This document shows positions 1-7,141 of a stretch of DNA of 11,245 nucleotides, one piece after another. Every line of letters starts with the position of its first letter. Position 1 is the stretch's first letter. The notes beneath the pieces were generated by a model. It was not told where the DNA came from. It searched no databases and saw only the letters and a program-made list of their open reading frames with translations. The stretch is from Pseudomonadota bacterium (lineage in GTDB: Bacteria > Pseudomonadota > Alphaproteobacteria > Rhizobiales > Methylopilaceae): contig JAEZCD010000303.1 of the NCBI GenBank assembly GCA_023430145.1, forward strand, positions 1 to 11,245, in the 5' to 3' direction. Made by a program: the position numbers and the translations under genes.

Positions 1-187
1 CGCCCCGGTCGAGCTGCCGATGCCGCGCGCCGCGGTCGACCTGCCCATGCCGTCGGCCGCAACCGTTGCCCCGCCCCCGGCGCAGGAGCCGCCTCCCGAG
101 CCTGCGCCCGTCCGCACGCTGCCAAAACTGCCGCGCACCGACGCCTTCCCGCTCGACCGACTGACCGGCGGGCGCGGCGCCAAGTAG
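1..187 (+). CDS. C-terminal tail of an unidentified proline-rich protein (5' partial)
   Basis: An open frame enters from the left edge (first full codon at position 2) and ends at TAG 185-187, giving about 61 residues. The visible part is rich in Pro and Ala (for example PPPAQEPPPEPAPV) and ends in a short basic and aromatic tail, FPLDRLTGGRGAK. No catalytic motif, membrane segment or known domain is visible. It looks like a disordered linker or C-terminal extension, whose parent domain lies outside the window. Codons end mostly in G or C, as in neighbouring real genes, which supports coding. It stops 3 bases before the stop codon of the opposing YdcZ-like gene, so the two transcripts converge with no room for a separate terminator. 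I do not recognise the protein. Confidence 0.6.
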   Translation, partial: APVELPMPRAAVDLPMPSAATVAPPPAQEPPPEPAPVRTLPKLPRTDAFPLDRLTGGRGAK

Positions 188-190
188 CGG

Positions 191-643
191 TCAGAGCCGG
201 ATCAGCAGGACGCCGCCGACGAGCATCAGTGCGCCGAGGACGCGCCAGAGGTCGATCGGATGCTGCGGCAGGCCGAACAGGCCAAAATGGTCGAAGACGA
301 TGCCGGCCAGCATCTGCCCGGCGACGATCAGGGCGAGCACCGTCGCCGCCCCGAGCCGCGGCAGGAGCAGGATGGCGATGACGATGTAGACGACGCCGAA
401 CACCCCGCCCGCCCAGGCGAGCCAGGGCGCCCGTCCGGCCGCCGCCGACAGCAGCGGCTCGCGCATCGCCATGAGCACCAGCGCCATCGCCAGCGTGCCG
501 CCGACATAGGAGACGAACACCGCCCAGGCGGTCGAGCCGAGGCCGATGCGGAGCTGCGCGACGAGCGCCTGCTGCAGCACGGCGCTCGCGCCGGCGCCGA
601 TGCCGGCGAGCGCGAGGCCCGCGGCGAGAAGATAGCCGGTCAT
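191..643 (-). CDS. YdcZ-family (DUF606) DMT-superfamily membrane protein
   Basis: This 150-residue protein is almost entirely hydrophobic, with about five predicted membrane segments: roughly residues 3-23, 35-60, 73-94, 97-113 and 132-150. The pattern fits the short YdcZ/DUF606 branch of the drug/metabolite transporter superfamily, usually about 140-150 residues. Typical features are a small-residue-rich first helix, a Gly-Gly turn before the third helix (AGGVFGVVYIV), a Pro-Arg-Leu-Gly-Ala loop, and GQMLAG ahead of an FDHFGLFG turn. Such proteins are inner-membrane transporters or half-transporters, and the substrate cannot be read from sequence. The frame stays open upstream, but the ATG at 641-643 is chosen because it starts the hydrophobic domain and has a strong ribosome site 7 bases upstream. 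The gene is convergent with the proline-rich gene and divergent from the ATPase remnant. Confidence 0.85.
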   Translation of the reverse strand: MTGYLLAAGLALAGIGAGASAVLQQALVAQLRIGLGSTAWAVFVSYVGGTLAMALVLMAMREPLLSAAAGRAPWLAWAGGVFGVVYIVIAILLLPRLGAATVLALIVAGQMLAGIVFDHFGLFGLPQHPIDLWRVLGALMLVGGVLLIRL

Positions 644-650
644 CCTCGTT

Positions 651-659
651 TCCTCCCCC
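651..659 (-). promoter_or_regulatory. Ribosome binding site fixing the YdcZ-like start
   Basis: On the minus strand this reads GGGGGAGGA, a near-perfect anti-16S match, 7 bases before the ATG at 643. It decides the start, because the same frame is open for another 128 codons upstream without family-like sequence. Confidence 0.75.
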
Positions 660-782
660 GAAAAGGAGAGCGGCAACGCGCTCCCGGCACAACCGCGAAC
701 GGCGCATGGCGGGTTTACGCCGGAGGGGGAGAAGCGTGGCCGATGTGCCGCTGCTATCCGGGCGAACACGAGAAGCGATAGG

Positions 783-1088
783 ATGGCGCATGGCAGGAGA
801 TCAAACGCTCTGGAGGAACCCGAACTTTCCCTCCATGCGGACGTCGCCCGCCAGCTTCCGTCCATGATCCACCGCATGCAGCGACTGTCGGGCAGACAGG
901 TGCTGATGACGACCCATTCCGACGCGATCGTCGGCGGGGAAGGAGTCGGCCTGGACGAGGACCACATCCTCCAGGTCGGCGACAACGGCACGACGATCGA
1001 GACGGCTCGGGACAAGCCGATCGTCGCCAAGCAGGTCGAGGCCGGAATGACTGTGGACGAGGCGGTGATGCCGCTCGCCCGGCCCTAG
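783..1088 (+). pseudogene. C-terminal remnant of an AAA/OLD-like ATPase
   Basis: The 101-codon frame carries a Walker B-type motif (LEEPELSLH, about residues 10-18). Next come a helix and the TTHSDAIV signature (about residues 43-50) seen at the end of OLD/RecF-like AAA ATPases (AAA_15/AAA_21 type). The following stretch, to the terminal MPLARP, resembles the C-terminal tail of ATPases encoded just upstream of TOPRIM/DUF4276-like proteins. The N-terminal part with Walker A and the coiled-coil or insertion region is missing: codons just before the Walker B motif (MAHGRRSNA) are unlike the family, and no GxxGxGKS/T motif lies upstream. An intact protein would be several hundred residues, so this is a 5'-deleted fragment. 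The next gene would start 25 bases downstream, the usual tight pairing. The ATPase identity is fairly sure, the exact family is not. Confidence 0.75.
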
Positions 1089-1113
1089 GACATTCAACAG
1101 CTTTCCTTCATCG

Positions 1114-1525
1114 ATGTCCTCAGTAGTTGAGGTCGACTATGCCGGCGAGGGGCAGCCGTCGCGCGCAAACTGATCCTCGCGTGCAGGGGGGTGCCCCGCA
1201 CCGACTACACGACGACCCGCCGCGGTCGCGCAAGAGCAGCCTCGACCAGCGTCTGGAGGGACTCAACGCCGGTGCGTCCACAGGGGGTCTTACCCTCGTG
1301 CTCCGAGACTTCGACAACGACGCGAACTGCCCCGGTGAGTTGATCGGCCGCCTCGTGAGAAGCCGGCACGCCTGTCTATGCCTCAGGCTCGCGGTTCGGC
1401 AGGTGGAGGCCTGGCTGCTGGCCGACTGGGACGCGCTCGCCACGGCCCTCGCCGTTCCGGGTCGCGACCTGCCGAGCCGGCCGGAAGTGATCGTCAACGG
1501 CAAGCGGGAGTTGGTGGACAAAGCC
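1114..1525 (+). pseudogene. N-terminal and middle part of a TOPRIM/DUF4276-like protein, frameshifted and interrupted
   Basis: The original start is probably ATG 1114-1116, giving MSSVVEVDYAGEGQP in the frame that meets TGA at 1171-1173. Family-like sequence then moves to a second frame (VARKLILACRGVPR, from about 1158) and to a third (SRKSSLDQRLEGLN onward, from about 1226), so two frameshifts are needed. The third frame gives the best-preserved part: LVLRDFDNDANCPGEL with an acidic DxD-type cluster, CLRLAVRQVEAWLLAD, and NGKRELVDKA. These recall DUF4276/OLD-TOPRIM-like partners of AAA ATPases, where an early Glu and the DxD form a metal site. The frame stops at TAA 1526-1528, exactly where the coding sequence is cut by inserted DNA; the rest of the protein reappears at about 2433-2642. 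The family name is an inference from motif pattern. Confidence 0.7.
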
Positions 1526-1667
1526 TAACAGAATCCCGGGTGGTCCGCCTCGAGGTCGACCGCCTCCCGGGCTGGATTCCTGTGCCGCGGCGGACTCTGG
1601 CGAGCGTGATTGGCAGCTTGAACCGGTCGGGCTCGCGACCGACCAGAGCCGGCCACCTGAGCGCAGA

Positions 1668-2012
1668 TCACGGGCCTGCGCTGAAGTCCACCGACTCCGG
1701 CTCAACCCGGCCAGGGAAGATGTTCTCGAAGCGCCCGTGCCGGCAGTGCCGATTGAGCTCGCCCCACATTTTCTCAAACCAGGGCGTCTTGTGGTGGATG
1801 GCATGAGCCTCCGCGCTCTCAAAGCATTCCGCGAAGGTGATAACATTCGGATCGGTAGCGCTTGGGTTCATCTCGAAGAAAACGCACCCCTCCTCCGCCC
1901 GGCACGCTGCCGCGTAGGGTAGTACGACCTTCATGAAGTCGTCCCGCGTGCCAGGCGGGAAGATCAGCCAGCCGATTATGTACTTCCGTCCCTCTGTCGT
2001 TGCAGCCACCAT
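1668..2012 (-). CDS. Antibiotic biosynthesis monooxygenase (ABM/YgiN-like) domain protein
   Basis: The 114-residue product fits the small ABM (dimeric alpha/beta barrel) family, usually about 95-115 residues. It has a first beta strand, KYIIGWLIFPPG (residues 10-21), and a helix, then CVFFEMNPSATDPNVITFAECF (43-64), matching the F-E-x-x-P-S-x-x-D-P-x-x-I-x-F-x-E pattern of YgiN-like members. It continues AHAIHHKTPWFEKMW (69-83) with the conserved H...TPWF segment. Members oxidise quinones or polyketide aromatics or degrade haem without a separate cofactor, and the substrate here is unknown. The frame is open upstream to 2345, but ATG 2010-2012 is chosen because family similarity and length begin there; GGGGACGAGGG just upstream is a plausible ribosome site. 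The gene lies wholly inside the insertion and opposes the broken host gene. It appears intact. Confidence 0.85.
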   Translation of the reverse strand: MVAATTEGRKYIIGWLIFPPGTRDDFMKVVLPYAAACRAEEGCVFFEMNPSATDPNVITFAECFESAEAHAIHHKTPWFEKMWGELNRHCRHGRFENIFPGRVEPESVDFSAGP

Positions 2013-2408
2013 CCCTCGTCCCCCTGTGGCGTGTCGCTCATCCCACACGAAATTGACACGAAATCGGGAGCGCGACGCGCGCTGCTTCGCCGAACTACTC
2101 CTCGCACGCGACGGCGCCGCCAACGTCACCGAAGCGCGCACCGCGCGTTGGCCGTTCAGGCAACCACCCATGAACCCAAAACTCACGCCTCTGTTACGCC
2201 TACTACTCGGCCACACCAGCCGAGGCGTCCCACGTCCGCCCGATGGTGCGCTCCCACACACCCGGGCGAGGCAAGAGCGCCCGAATGTTCGCTGACGAGA
2301 GCCGCAGCGCGGAGCTTCGTTCTCATCCAACGGCAGCAATGGCACTCTACCACAATCGTCGAGGGTCCGCTTCGGATCGATTCCAGCCGCAGCCCGAGGG
2401 TACCAAAT

Positions 2409-2421
2409 GTCAGATTCTGAC
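2409..2421. repeat. Short tight palindrome at the right edge of the insertion
   Basis: GTCAGA and TCTGAC form perfect 6-bp arms around a single T. Its inner heptamer GATTCTG is the inverse of CAGAATC at 1529-1535 near the left edge. It could be part of a transposon end or an operator-like site. Confidence 0.5.
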
Positions 2422-2432
2422 CGCTAGAGCGG
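2421..2432. repeat. Second palindrome abutting the host junction
   Basis: CCGCT and AGCGG form 5-bp arms around AG, directly next to the preceding palindrome and just before the host coding sequence resumes. It may be an insertion end or junction scar. At this length it could also be chance. Confidence 0.35.
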
Positions 2433-2642
2433 CTGGCCGGCCGATCCCGCTCGCCGGCAGTCCGCGCTGATCTCCTTCCCGCGCCCCGGGGCGGTATCGC
2501 CGTCGGCCCCGGCTATGCTGGCTGGGTAATCCGCTTCGTCGAAACCGAATGGGAGCCCGAACGCGCGGCAGAGTCGGGACGTGCACCCTCGCTGGCAAAA
2601 GCGATCGAGCGCCTCACGCAGACGATCGGAGCCACGCGGTGA
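2433..2642 (+). pseudogene. C-terminal part of the interrupted TOPRIM/DUF4276-like protein
   Basis: This frame opens after TGA 2418-2420 and ends at TGA 2640-2642. From about 2439 it reads GRSRSPAVRADLLPAPRGG, then AVGPGYAGWVIRFVETEWEP, then a terminal helix ending IERLTQTIGATR. The pattern of a basic RRSRS-like stretch, a P-x-(P/R)-G-G segment, VGPGY, an aromatic W-x-P-E turn, and a C-terminal helix after a Ser-Leu fits the end of the protein whose first part stops at 1525. Joining 1525 to about 2439 gives a continuous family-like sequence. It has no start codon with a ribosome site and is not expected to be made. It ends 55 bases before trpG, so the original gene was probably the immediate upstream neighbour of the trp operon. 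Confidence 0.7.
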
Positions 2643-2697
2643 CCGCTCCCGCCCCTATCCCGCTTGACGGCGCCCTGCGCAAGCGGGAAGAGAAGCC

Positions 2698-3318
2698 ATG
2701 AACGTCGTCCTGATCGACAATTACGACAGCTTCACCTGGAACGTCGTGCACGCCCTCGGCAAGCTCGGCGCGCGCGTCGCCGTGCATCGCAACGACGCGA
2801 TCACCGCCGACGAGGTTCTGGCGCAGCATCCCGATGCCGTCGTCATCTCGCCCGGCCCCTGCACGCCGCGCGAGGCCGGCATCTCGCTCGACCTCATCGC
2901 CAAGGCGAAGGGAGAGGTGCCGATTCTCGGCATCTGCCTCGGCCACCAGGCGGTCGGCGAGGCTTATGGGGGCCGCATCGTCCGCGGGCCGGTGCCCATG
3001 CACGGAAAGCTCTCGACGGTCCGCCACGGCGGCCGCGGCCTTTTTCGCGGCGTGAACGGCGAATTCCGGGCGACCCGCTACCACAGCCTGATCATCGACC
3101 GGGCGAGCGTTCCGGCCGAGCTCGACATCACCGCCGATACGGCCGACGGCATCGTCATGAGCGTCTCGCACCGCGAGCATCCGGTGCACGGGGTGCAGTT
3201 CCACCCCGAGAGCATCGCCTGCGAGCAGGGGGCGACCGTGCTGAAGAACTTCCTCGAGCTGGCCGCGGCCTTCCGGGCCGCCCGCGGCACGCGCGCGCCG
3301 ATCCTCGCGGCGGAGTAG
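2698..3318 (+). CDS. trpG: Anthranilate synthase component II (glutamine amidotransferase)
   Basis: The 206-residue class I glutamine amidotransferase releases ammonia from glutamine for the TrpE subunit, which converts chorismate to anthranilate in the cytoplasm. The catalytic triad is visible: Cys80 in GICLGHQAVGEAYGG, and His169 and Glu171 in QFHPES. The N-terminal LIDNYDSFTWN and the oxyanion-region PGPCTP (52-57) are typical of TrpG/PabA. Length is near the usual 190-200 residues. ATG 2698 is preceded by GGGAAG 7 bases upstream. TrpG and PabA can be the same protein (amphibolic), so a role in p-aminobenzoate synthesis is also possible. The trpD neighbour favours tryptophan. No trpE lies in the window, so the partner is encoded elsewhere. 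The gene heads a five-gene operon directly downstream of the decayed accessory patch. Confidence 0.95.
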   Translation: MNVVLIDNYDSFTWNVVHALGKLGARVAVHRNDAITADEVLAQHPDAVVISPGPCTPREAGISLDLIAKAKGEVPILGICLGHQAVGEAYGGRIVRGPVPMHGKLSTVRHGGRGLFRGVNGEFRATRYHSLIIDRASVPAELDITADTADGIVMSVSHREHPVHGVQFHPESIACEQGATVLKNFLELAAAFRAARGTRAPILAAE

Positions 3319-3321
3319 GCC

Positions 3322-4340
<1,019 letters not shown>

Positions 4341-4344
<4 letters not shown>

Positions 4345-5156
4345 CCGACATCCTGGCCCGCATCGAGAAGACCAAGCGCGCCGAGATCGCCTCCGCGAAG
4401 GCGGCACGGCCGCTCGCCGAAGTCTTGCGTGCAGCGTCCGCAGCACCTGCCCCGCGTGGCTTCGCCGAGGCGATCGCGAGGAAGCTCGCGGCCGGAAAGA
4501 CGGCGCTCATCGCCGAGGTGAAGAAGGCGAGCCCGTCGAAGGGCCTGATCCGCGCCGACTTCGACCCCCCGGCGCTGGCGCGGGCCTACGAGGCGGGCGG
4601 CGCAGCCTGCCTCTCGGTGCTGACCGACGCCCCCTATTTCCAGGGTGCGCCGGAATTTTTGGTCGCGGCCCGGGCGGCGGTGTCGCTGCCGGTGCTGCGG
4701 AAGGATTTTCTCTACGAGCCCTACCAGGTGGCGGAGGCGCGGGCGCTCGGCGCCGACTGCATCCTCGTCATCATGGCCGCCGTGTCGGACGAGGAGGCCC
4801 GGGCGCTCACCGCCGCCGCCGCCGATTTCGGCATGGACGTGCTGGCCGAGGTGCACGACGCGGACGAGCTCGACCAGGCGCTCGCCCTCGGCACCCGGCT
4901 CGTCGGCGTCAACAATCGCGACCTCCGCACCTTCGAGACCAGGCTCGAGACGACCGAGATGCTGGCGCCGAGAATCCCGGCCGATCGCATCGCGGTCGGC
5001 GAGAGCGGCATCTTCTCGCCCGCCGACGTCGCCCGGCTCGCCGCCTGCGGGGTCAGGACGATCCTCGTCGGCGAGAGCCTCATGCGGCAGCCCGACGTCG
5101 CCGCCGCGACGCGTGCGCTGCTCGCGCCGGCCGAGTCGGCAGCCGCTGCGGAGTAG
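4341..5156 (+). CDS. trpC: Indole-3-glycerol phosphate synthase
   Basis: This TIM-barrel enzyme closes the indole ring, turning CdRP into indole-3-glycerol phosphate with loss of CO2 and water. The 271-residue product is a stand-alone IGPS, not fused to TrpF. It shows the signature IAEVKKASPSKG (57-68), the catalytic lysine in LRKDF (K121), the catalytic glutamate in LAEVH (E170), the NNRDL segment (191-195), and the phosphate-binding GESGI (220-224) and VGES (243-246) loops. Its ATG overlaps the trpD stop by 4 bases (ATGA), which indicates translational coupling. A poly-Ala/Glu tail ends the protein. trpF, trpB and trpA are absent, consistent with split trp operons in alphaproteobacteria. 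It is followed after 5 bases by moaC. Confidence 0.97.
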
Positions 5157-5161
5157 CGCCG

Positions 5162-5641
5162 ATGGCCGGGCTGACGCATCTCGACGCCGCCGGCGAGGCA
5201 CGCATGGTCGATGTCTCCGACAAGCCGGCGACCGTCCGCGAGGCGACCGCCGAGGGCCGTGTCGCGATGCTTCCGGCGACGCTCGACCTGATCTTGGCCG
5301 GCGACATGAAGAAGGGCGACGTGCTCGGCACCGCCCGCCTCGCCGGCATCATGGCCGCCAAGCGCACGCACGAGCTGATCCCGCTCTGCCATCCGCTGAT
5401 GCTGTCGAAGGTGGCGGTGGACATCGTGCCGGACCGAGGCCTGCCCGGACTCGTCGTCCGCGCCACGGCGCGCGTGACCGGCCCGACCGGCGTCGAGATG
5501 GAGGCGCTGACGGCCGCCTCCGTCGCCTGCCTGACGATCTACGACATGGCGAAAGCGGTCGACCGCGGCATGCGCATCGAGGGCCTGCGGCTCTTGGAGA
5601 AATCCGGCGGCCGCTCGGGCGACTGGCGCGCGGAAGGCTGA
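5162..5641 (+). CDS. moaC: Cyclic pyranopterin monophosphate synthase
   Basis: MoaC converts the 3',8-cyclo-GTP product of MoaA into cyclic pyranopterin monophosphate, the first stable intermediate of molybdenum cofactor synthesis. The 159-residue length is standard. All residues known to matter in the E. coli enzyme fall at the same numbers: Lys51 in KKGD, His77 in LCHPL, Glu112 and Glu114 in GVEMEALTA, Asp128 and Lys131 in IYDMAK. The C-terminal LLEKSGGRSG (144-153) is the family signature. Its ATG lies 5 bases after trpC, with a GGAG site inside the trpC end. Co-transcription with trp genes is a known arrangement in rhizobia-like genomes. It probably acts as a hexamer in the cytoplasm. Confidence 0.97.
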   Translation: MAGLTHLDAAGEARMVDVSDKPATVREATAEGRVAMLPATLDLILAGDMKKGDVLGTARLAGIMAAKRTHELIPLCHPLMLSKVAVDIVPDRGLPGLVVRATARVTGPTGVEMEALTAASVACLTIYDMAKAVDRGMRIEGLRLLEKSGGRSGDWRAEG

Positions 5642-5645
5642 GCCG

Positions 5646-6848
5646 ATGGCCGAGACGCTGCTCGCGGTCGAGGAGGCGCTCGCCAGAATCCTCGCCGGCA
5701 GCTCGCGGCTCGGCGAGGAGACCGTGCCGCTGTCGGCGGCGGCCGGCCGAACGCTCGCCGCCGAAGTGGCGGCGCTGCGCACGCAGCCGGCCTTCGACTG
5801 CTCGTCCATGGACGGCTATGCCGTGCGCGCCGCCGAGGTGGCCGAGGGCCGCCGGTTCCGCGTGATCGGCACGTCGGCCGCCGGCACGGGTTTTTCCGGC
5901 ACCGTGGGGCCTGGCGAGGCGGTGCGCATCTTCACCGGGGCGCCGCTGGCGGAGGGCGCCGACGCCGTCATCGCCCAGGAGGATTCTTCCCGCGACGGTG
6001 ACGTGGTGACCTTCACCGAAGTGGCGCAGCCCGGAAAGTTCGTGCGCCGCGCCGGCCTCGATTTTCGCGCCGGCGAGGTGCTGCTCCCGGCCGGGCGAAG
6101 AATCGGTCCGCGCGAGGTGGCGCTCGCCGCCGCCATGGGGCATGCCGGGCTCACGGTGGCGCGGAAGCCCCGCGTGGCGCTGCTCGCCACCGGCGACGAG
6201 CTGGTGCCGGCCGGCACTGCTGCCGGCCCGCACCAGATCCCCTCCTCCAACCTGCCGGCGCTCGCTGCGATGACCGGCATGGAAGCCGCCCAGACGATCG
6301 ATCTCGGCATCGCGGCGGACACCTCCGCCGCGCTGCTCGACGCGCTCGAGCGTGCCCGCGCCGCCCGCGCGGACGTGCTGGTGACGCTCGGCGGCGCCTC
6401 GGTCGGCGAGCACGACCTCGTCCGGCAGACGTTCGCCGGCGCCGGCATGCGGCTCGACTTCTGGCGCATCGCCATGCGCCCCGGCCGGCCGATGATGCAC
6501 GGCGCGATCGGCGGCATGCGCTTCCTCGGCCTGCCCGGCAACCCGGTGTCGGCGATCGTCTGTGCGCGGCTGTTCCTGCGGCCGCTTTTGCGCGCCCTGC
6601 AGGGGCGGACCGATGTCGGCGATACGCCGGAGCCGGCGATCCTCGCGAGCGACCTGCCGGCCAATGATCGCCGGCAGGATTATCTGCGCGCGCGACGCTC
6701 GAACGGGGATGGCACGGTGACGCCGATGCCGATGCAGGATTCCTCGATGCTGCGGGCGCTCGCCGACGCCGACTGCCTGATCATCCGGCCGCCGAACGCG
6801 CCCGCCGCGAAGGCCGGCGACCAGGTTGAGATTCTGCAGCTCGATTGA
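5646..6848 (+). CDS. moeA: Molybdopterin molybdenumtransferase
   Basis: MoeA inserts molybdate into adenylylated molybdopterin to make mature molybdenum cofactor. The 400-residue product is full length and shows the family motifs in order: SSMDGYAV (53-60), TGAPLAEGADAVI (97-109), the MoCF-binding domain start LLATGDELVPAG (179-190), GGASVGEHD (249-257), RPGRP (278-282) and GLPGNPVSA (295-303). A C-terminal beta domain (about 330-400) follows. ATG 5646 lies 4 bases after moaC, with GGAAG upstream in the moaC end. It is the last gene of the operon. In many related genomes lexA follows moeA, but here an inverted-repeat element and a convergent cluster follow. Related symbols are glp and moeA, and the chemistry is the same. 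Confidence 0.96.
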   Translation: MAETLLAVEEALARILAGSSRLGEETVPLSAAAGRTLAAEVAALRTQPAFDCSSMDGYAVRAAEVAEGRRFRVIGTSAAGTGFSGTVGPGEAVRIFTGAPLAEGADAVIAQEDSSRDGDVVTFTEVAQPGKFVRRAGLDFRAGEVLLPAGRRIGPREVALAAAMGHAGLTVARKPRVALLATGDELVPAGTAAGPHQIPSSNLPALAAMTGMEAAQTIDLGIAADTSAALLDALERARAARADVLVTLGGASVGEHDLVRQTFAGAGMRLDFWRIAMRPGRPMMHGAIGGMRFLGLPGNPVSAIVCARLFLRPLLRALQGRTDVGDTPEPAILASDLPANDRRQDYLRARRSNGDGTVTPMPMQDSSMLRALADADCLIIRPPNAPAAKAGDQVEILQLD

Positions 6849-6930
6849 GGCGGCTCGCTCCTGCCCTTCCCTCTCCCGACGATGCTACTCTACGGCATTC
6901 GCACATCTCGGAGGTAGGCTCGCCCCCCTT

Positions 6931-7058
6931 TCCTCCCCCTGAAAGGGGGAGTCGAGACGGCGAACCCGTCCGGGTGGGGGTTCCCTACGGTGACGCGGCG
7001 GCGAGAAGACCCCCACCGGCTCGCTGCGCGAGTCCGCCTCCCCCTTTCAGGGGGAGGA
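6931..7058. repeat. 128-bp palindromic intergenic element with hairpin arms (likely bidirectional terminator)
   Basis: The arm at 6931-6951 is a perfect inverted repeat of 7038-7058. Each arm is also a hairpin: 6933-6951 and 7038-7056 each have an 8-bp CTCCCCCT/AGGGGGAG stem with a 3-base loop (GAA or TTC). Inside lies a second, imperfect inverted pair, CCGGGTGGGGGTTC at 6970-6983 against the complement at about 7005-7019, so the whole unit can fold into a nested cruciform. The layout resembles the RIME-type palindromic repeats scattered between genes in rhizobia. It sits between the ends of two convergent operons, where the hairpins could stop transcription from both sides, although no clear U-tract follows them. 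The rest of 6849-7141 shows no gene. Confidence 0.8.
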
Positions 7059-7141
7059 TGGGAGCCGTCCCGACCTGTTCCGACAGACCACCCGGCGCAT
7101 GTGTGAAGCTCGTGGCCAAGGCGGGAGAGGTGCAGGGAGCC

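Larger units (their letters stand above)
2013..2432. other. Non-coding or unrecognised part of the insertion, upstream of the ABM gene
   Basis: About 420 bases between the ABM start and the point where the interrupted host gene resumes. Several frames are open on both strands, but none shows a recognisable domain and the predicted peptides have the Arg/Pro/Ser-rich composition of chance frames. The ABM promoter probably lies near the left end, though I see no convincing -35/-10 pair. Base composition is more AT-rich than the trp operon. The right end holds two adjacent palindromes (2409-2421 and 2421-2432). Confidence 0.5.
1526..2435. mobile_element. About 0.9 kb insertion splitting the TOPRIM/DUF4276-like gene
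   Basis: The interrupted protein breaks off after KRELVDKA (codon ending 1525) and resumes with GRSRSPAVRADLLP at about 2439, so the DNA between looks inserted. It is visibly less GC-rich than its flanks and carries one convincing gene, a minus-strand ABM monooxygenase. No transposase or integrase is seen. Near the left edge CAGAATC (1529-1535) is mirrored by GATTCTG (2413-2419) near the right edge, a short possible terminal inverted repeat. A GCC triplet sits on both sides (1523-1525 and 2436-2438) and could be a 3-bp target duplication or chance. Edges are uncertain by about 10-20 bases, mainly on the right, where two palindromes lie. It may be a transposase-less cassette, a transposon-borne remnant, or the result of illegitimate recombination. 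Confidence 0.55.

Noticed and set aside
651..731. CT-rich and AG-rich stretches near the YdcZ-like start that resemble the arms of the 6931-7058 element
   Set aside because: The similarity is short and imperfect. One stretch is explained by the ribosome site, and no extended inverted repeat could be aligned.
260..781. 173-codon open frame on the plus strand opposite the YdcZ-like gene
   Set aside because: It is rich in Arg, Asp, Gly and Gln and is the antisense of a convincing membrane protein with its own ribosome site. This is typical of high-GC shadow frames.
701..794. Direct repeat of GGCGCATGGC at 701-710 and 785-794 next to the truncated ATPase
   Set aside because: It could mark a deletion junction, but ten bases of GC-rich sequence is too little, and the ATPase similarity does not begin exactly at the repeat.
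2013..2345. N-terminal extension of the ABM gene, which is open in frame
   Set aside because: The extra 111 residues are Arg/Ser-rich without family similarity, and the ABM fold and usual length begin at 2012.
2640..2697. Tryptophan leader peptide or attenuator before trpG
   Set aside because: No small frame with tandem Trp codons and no terminator/antiterminator pair could be seen in the short gap.
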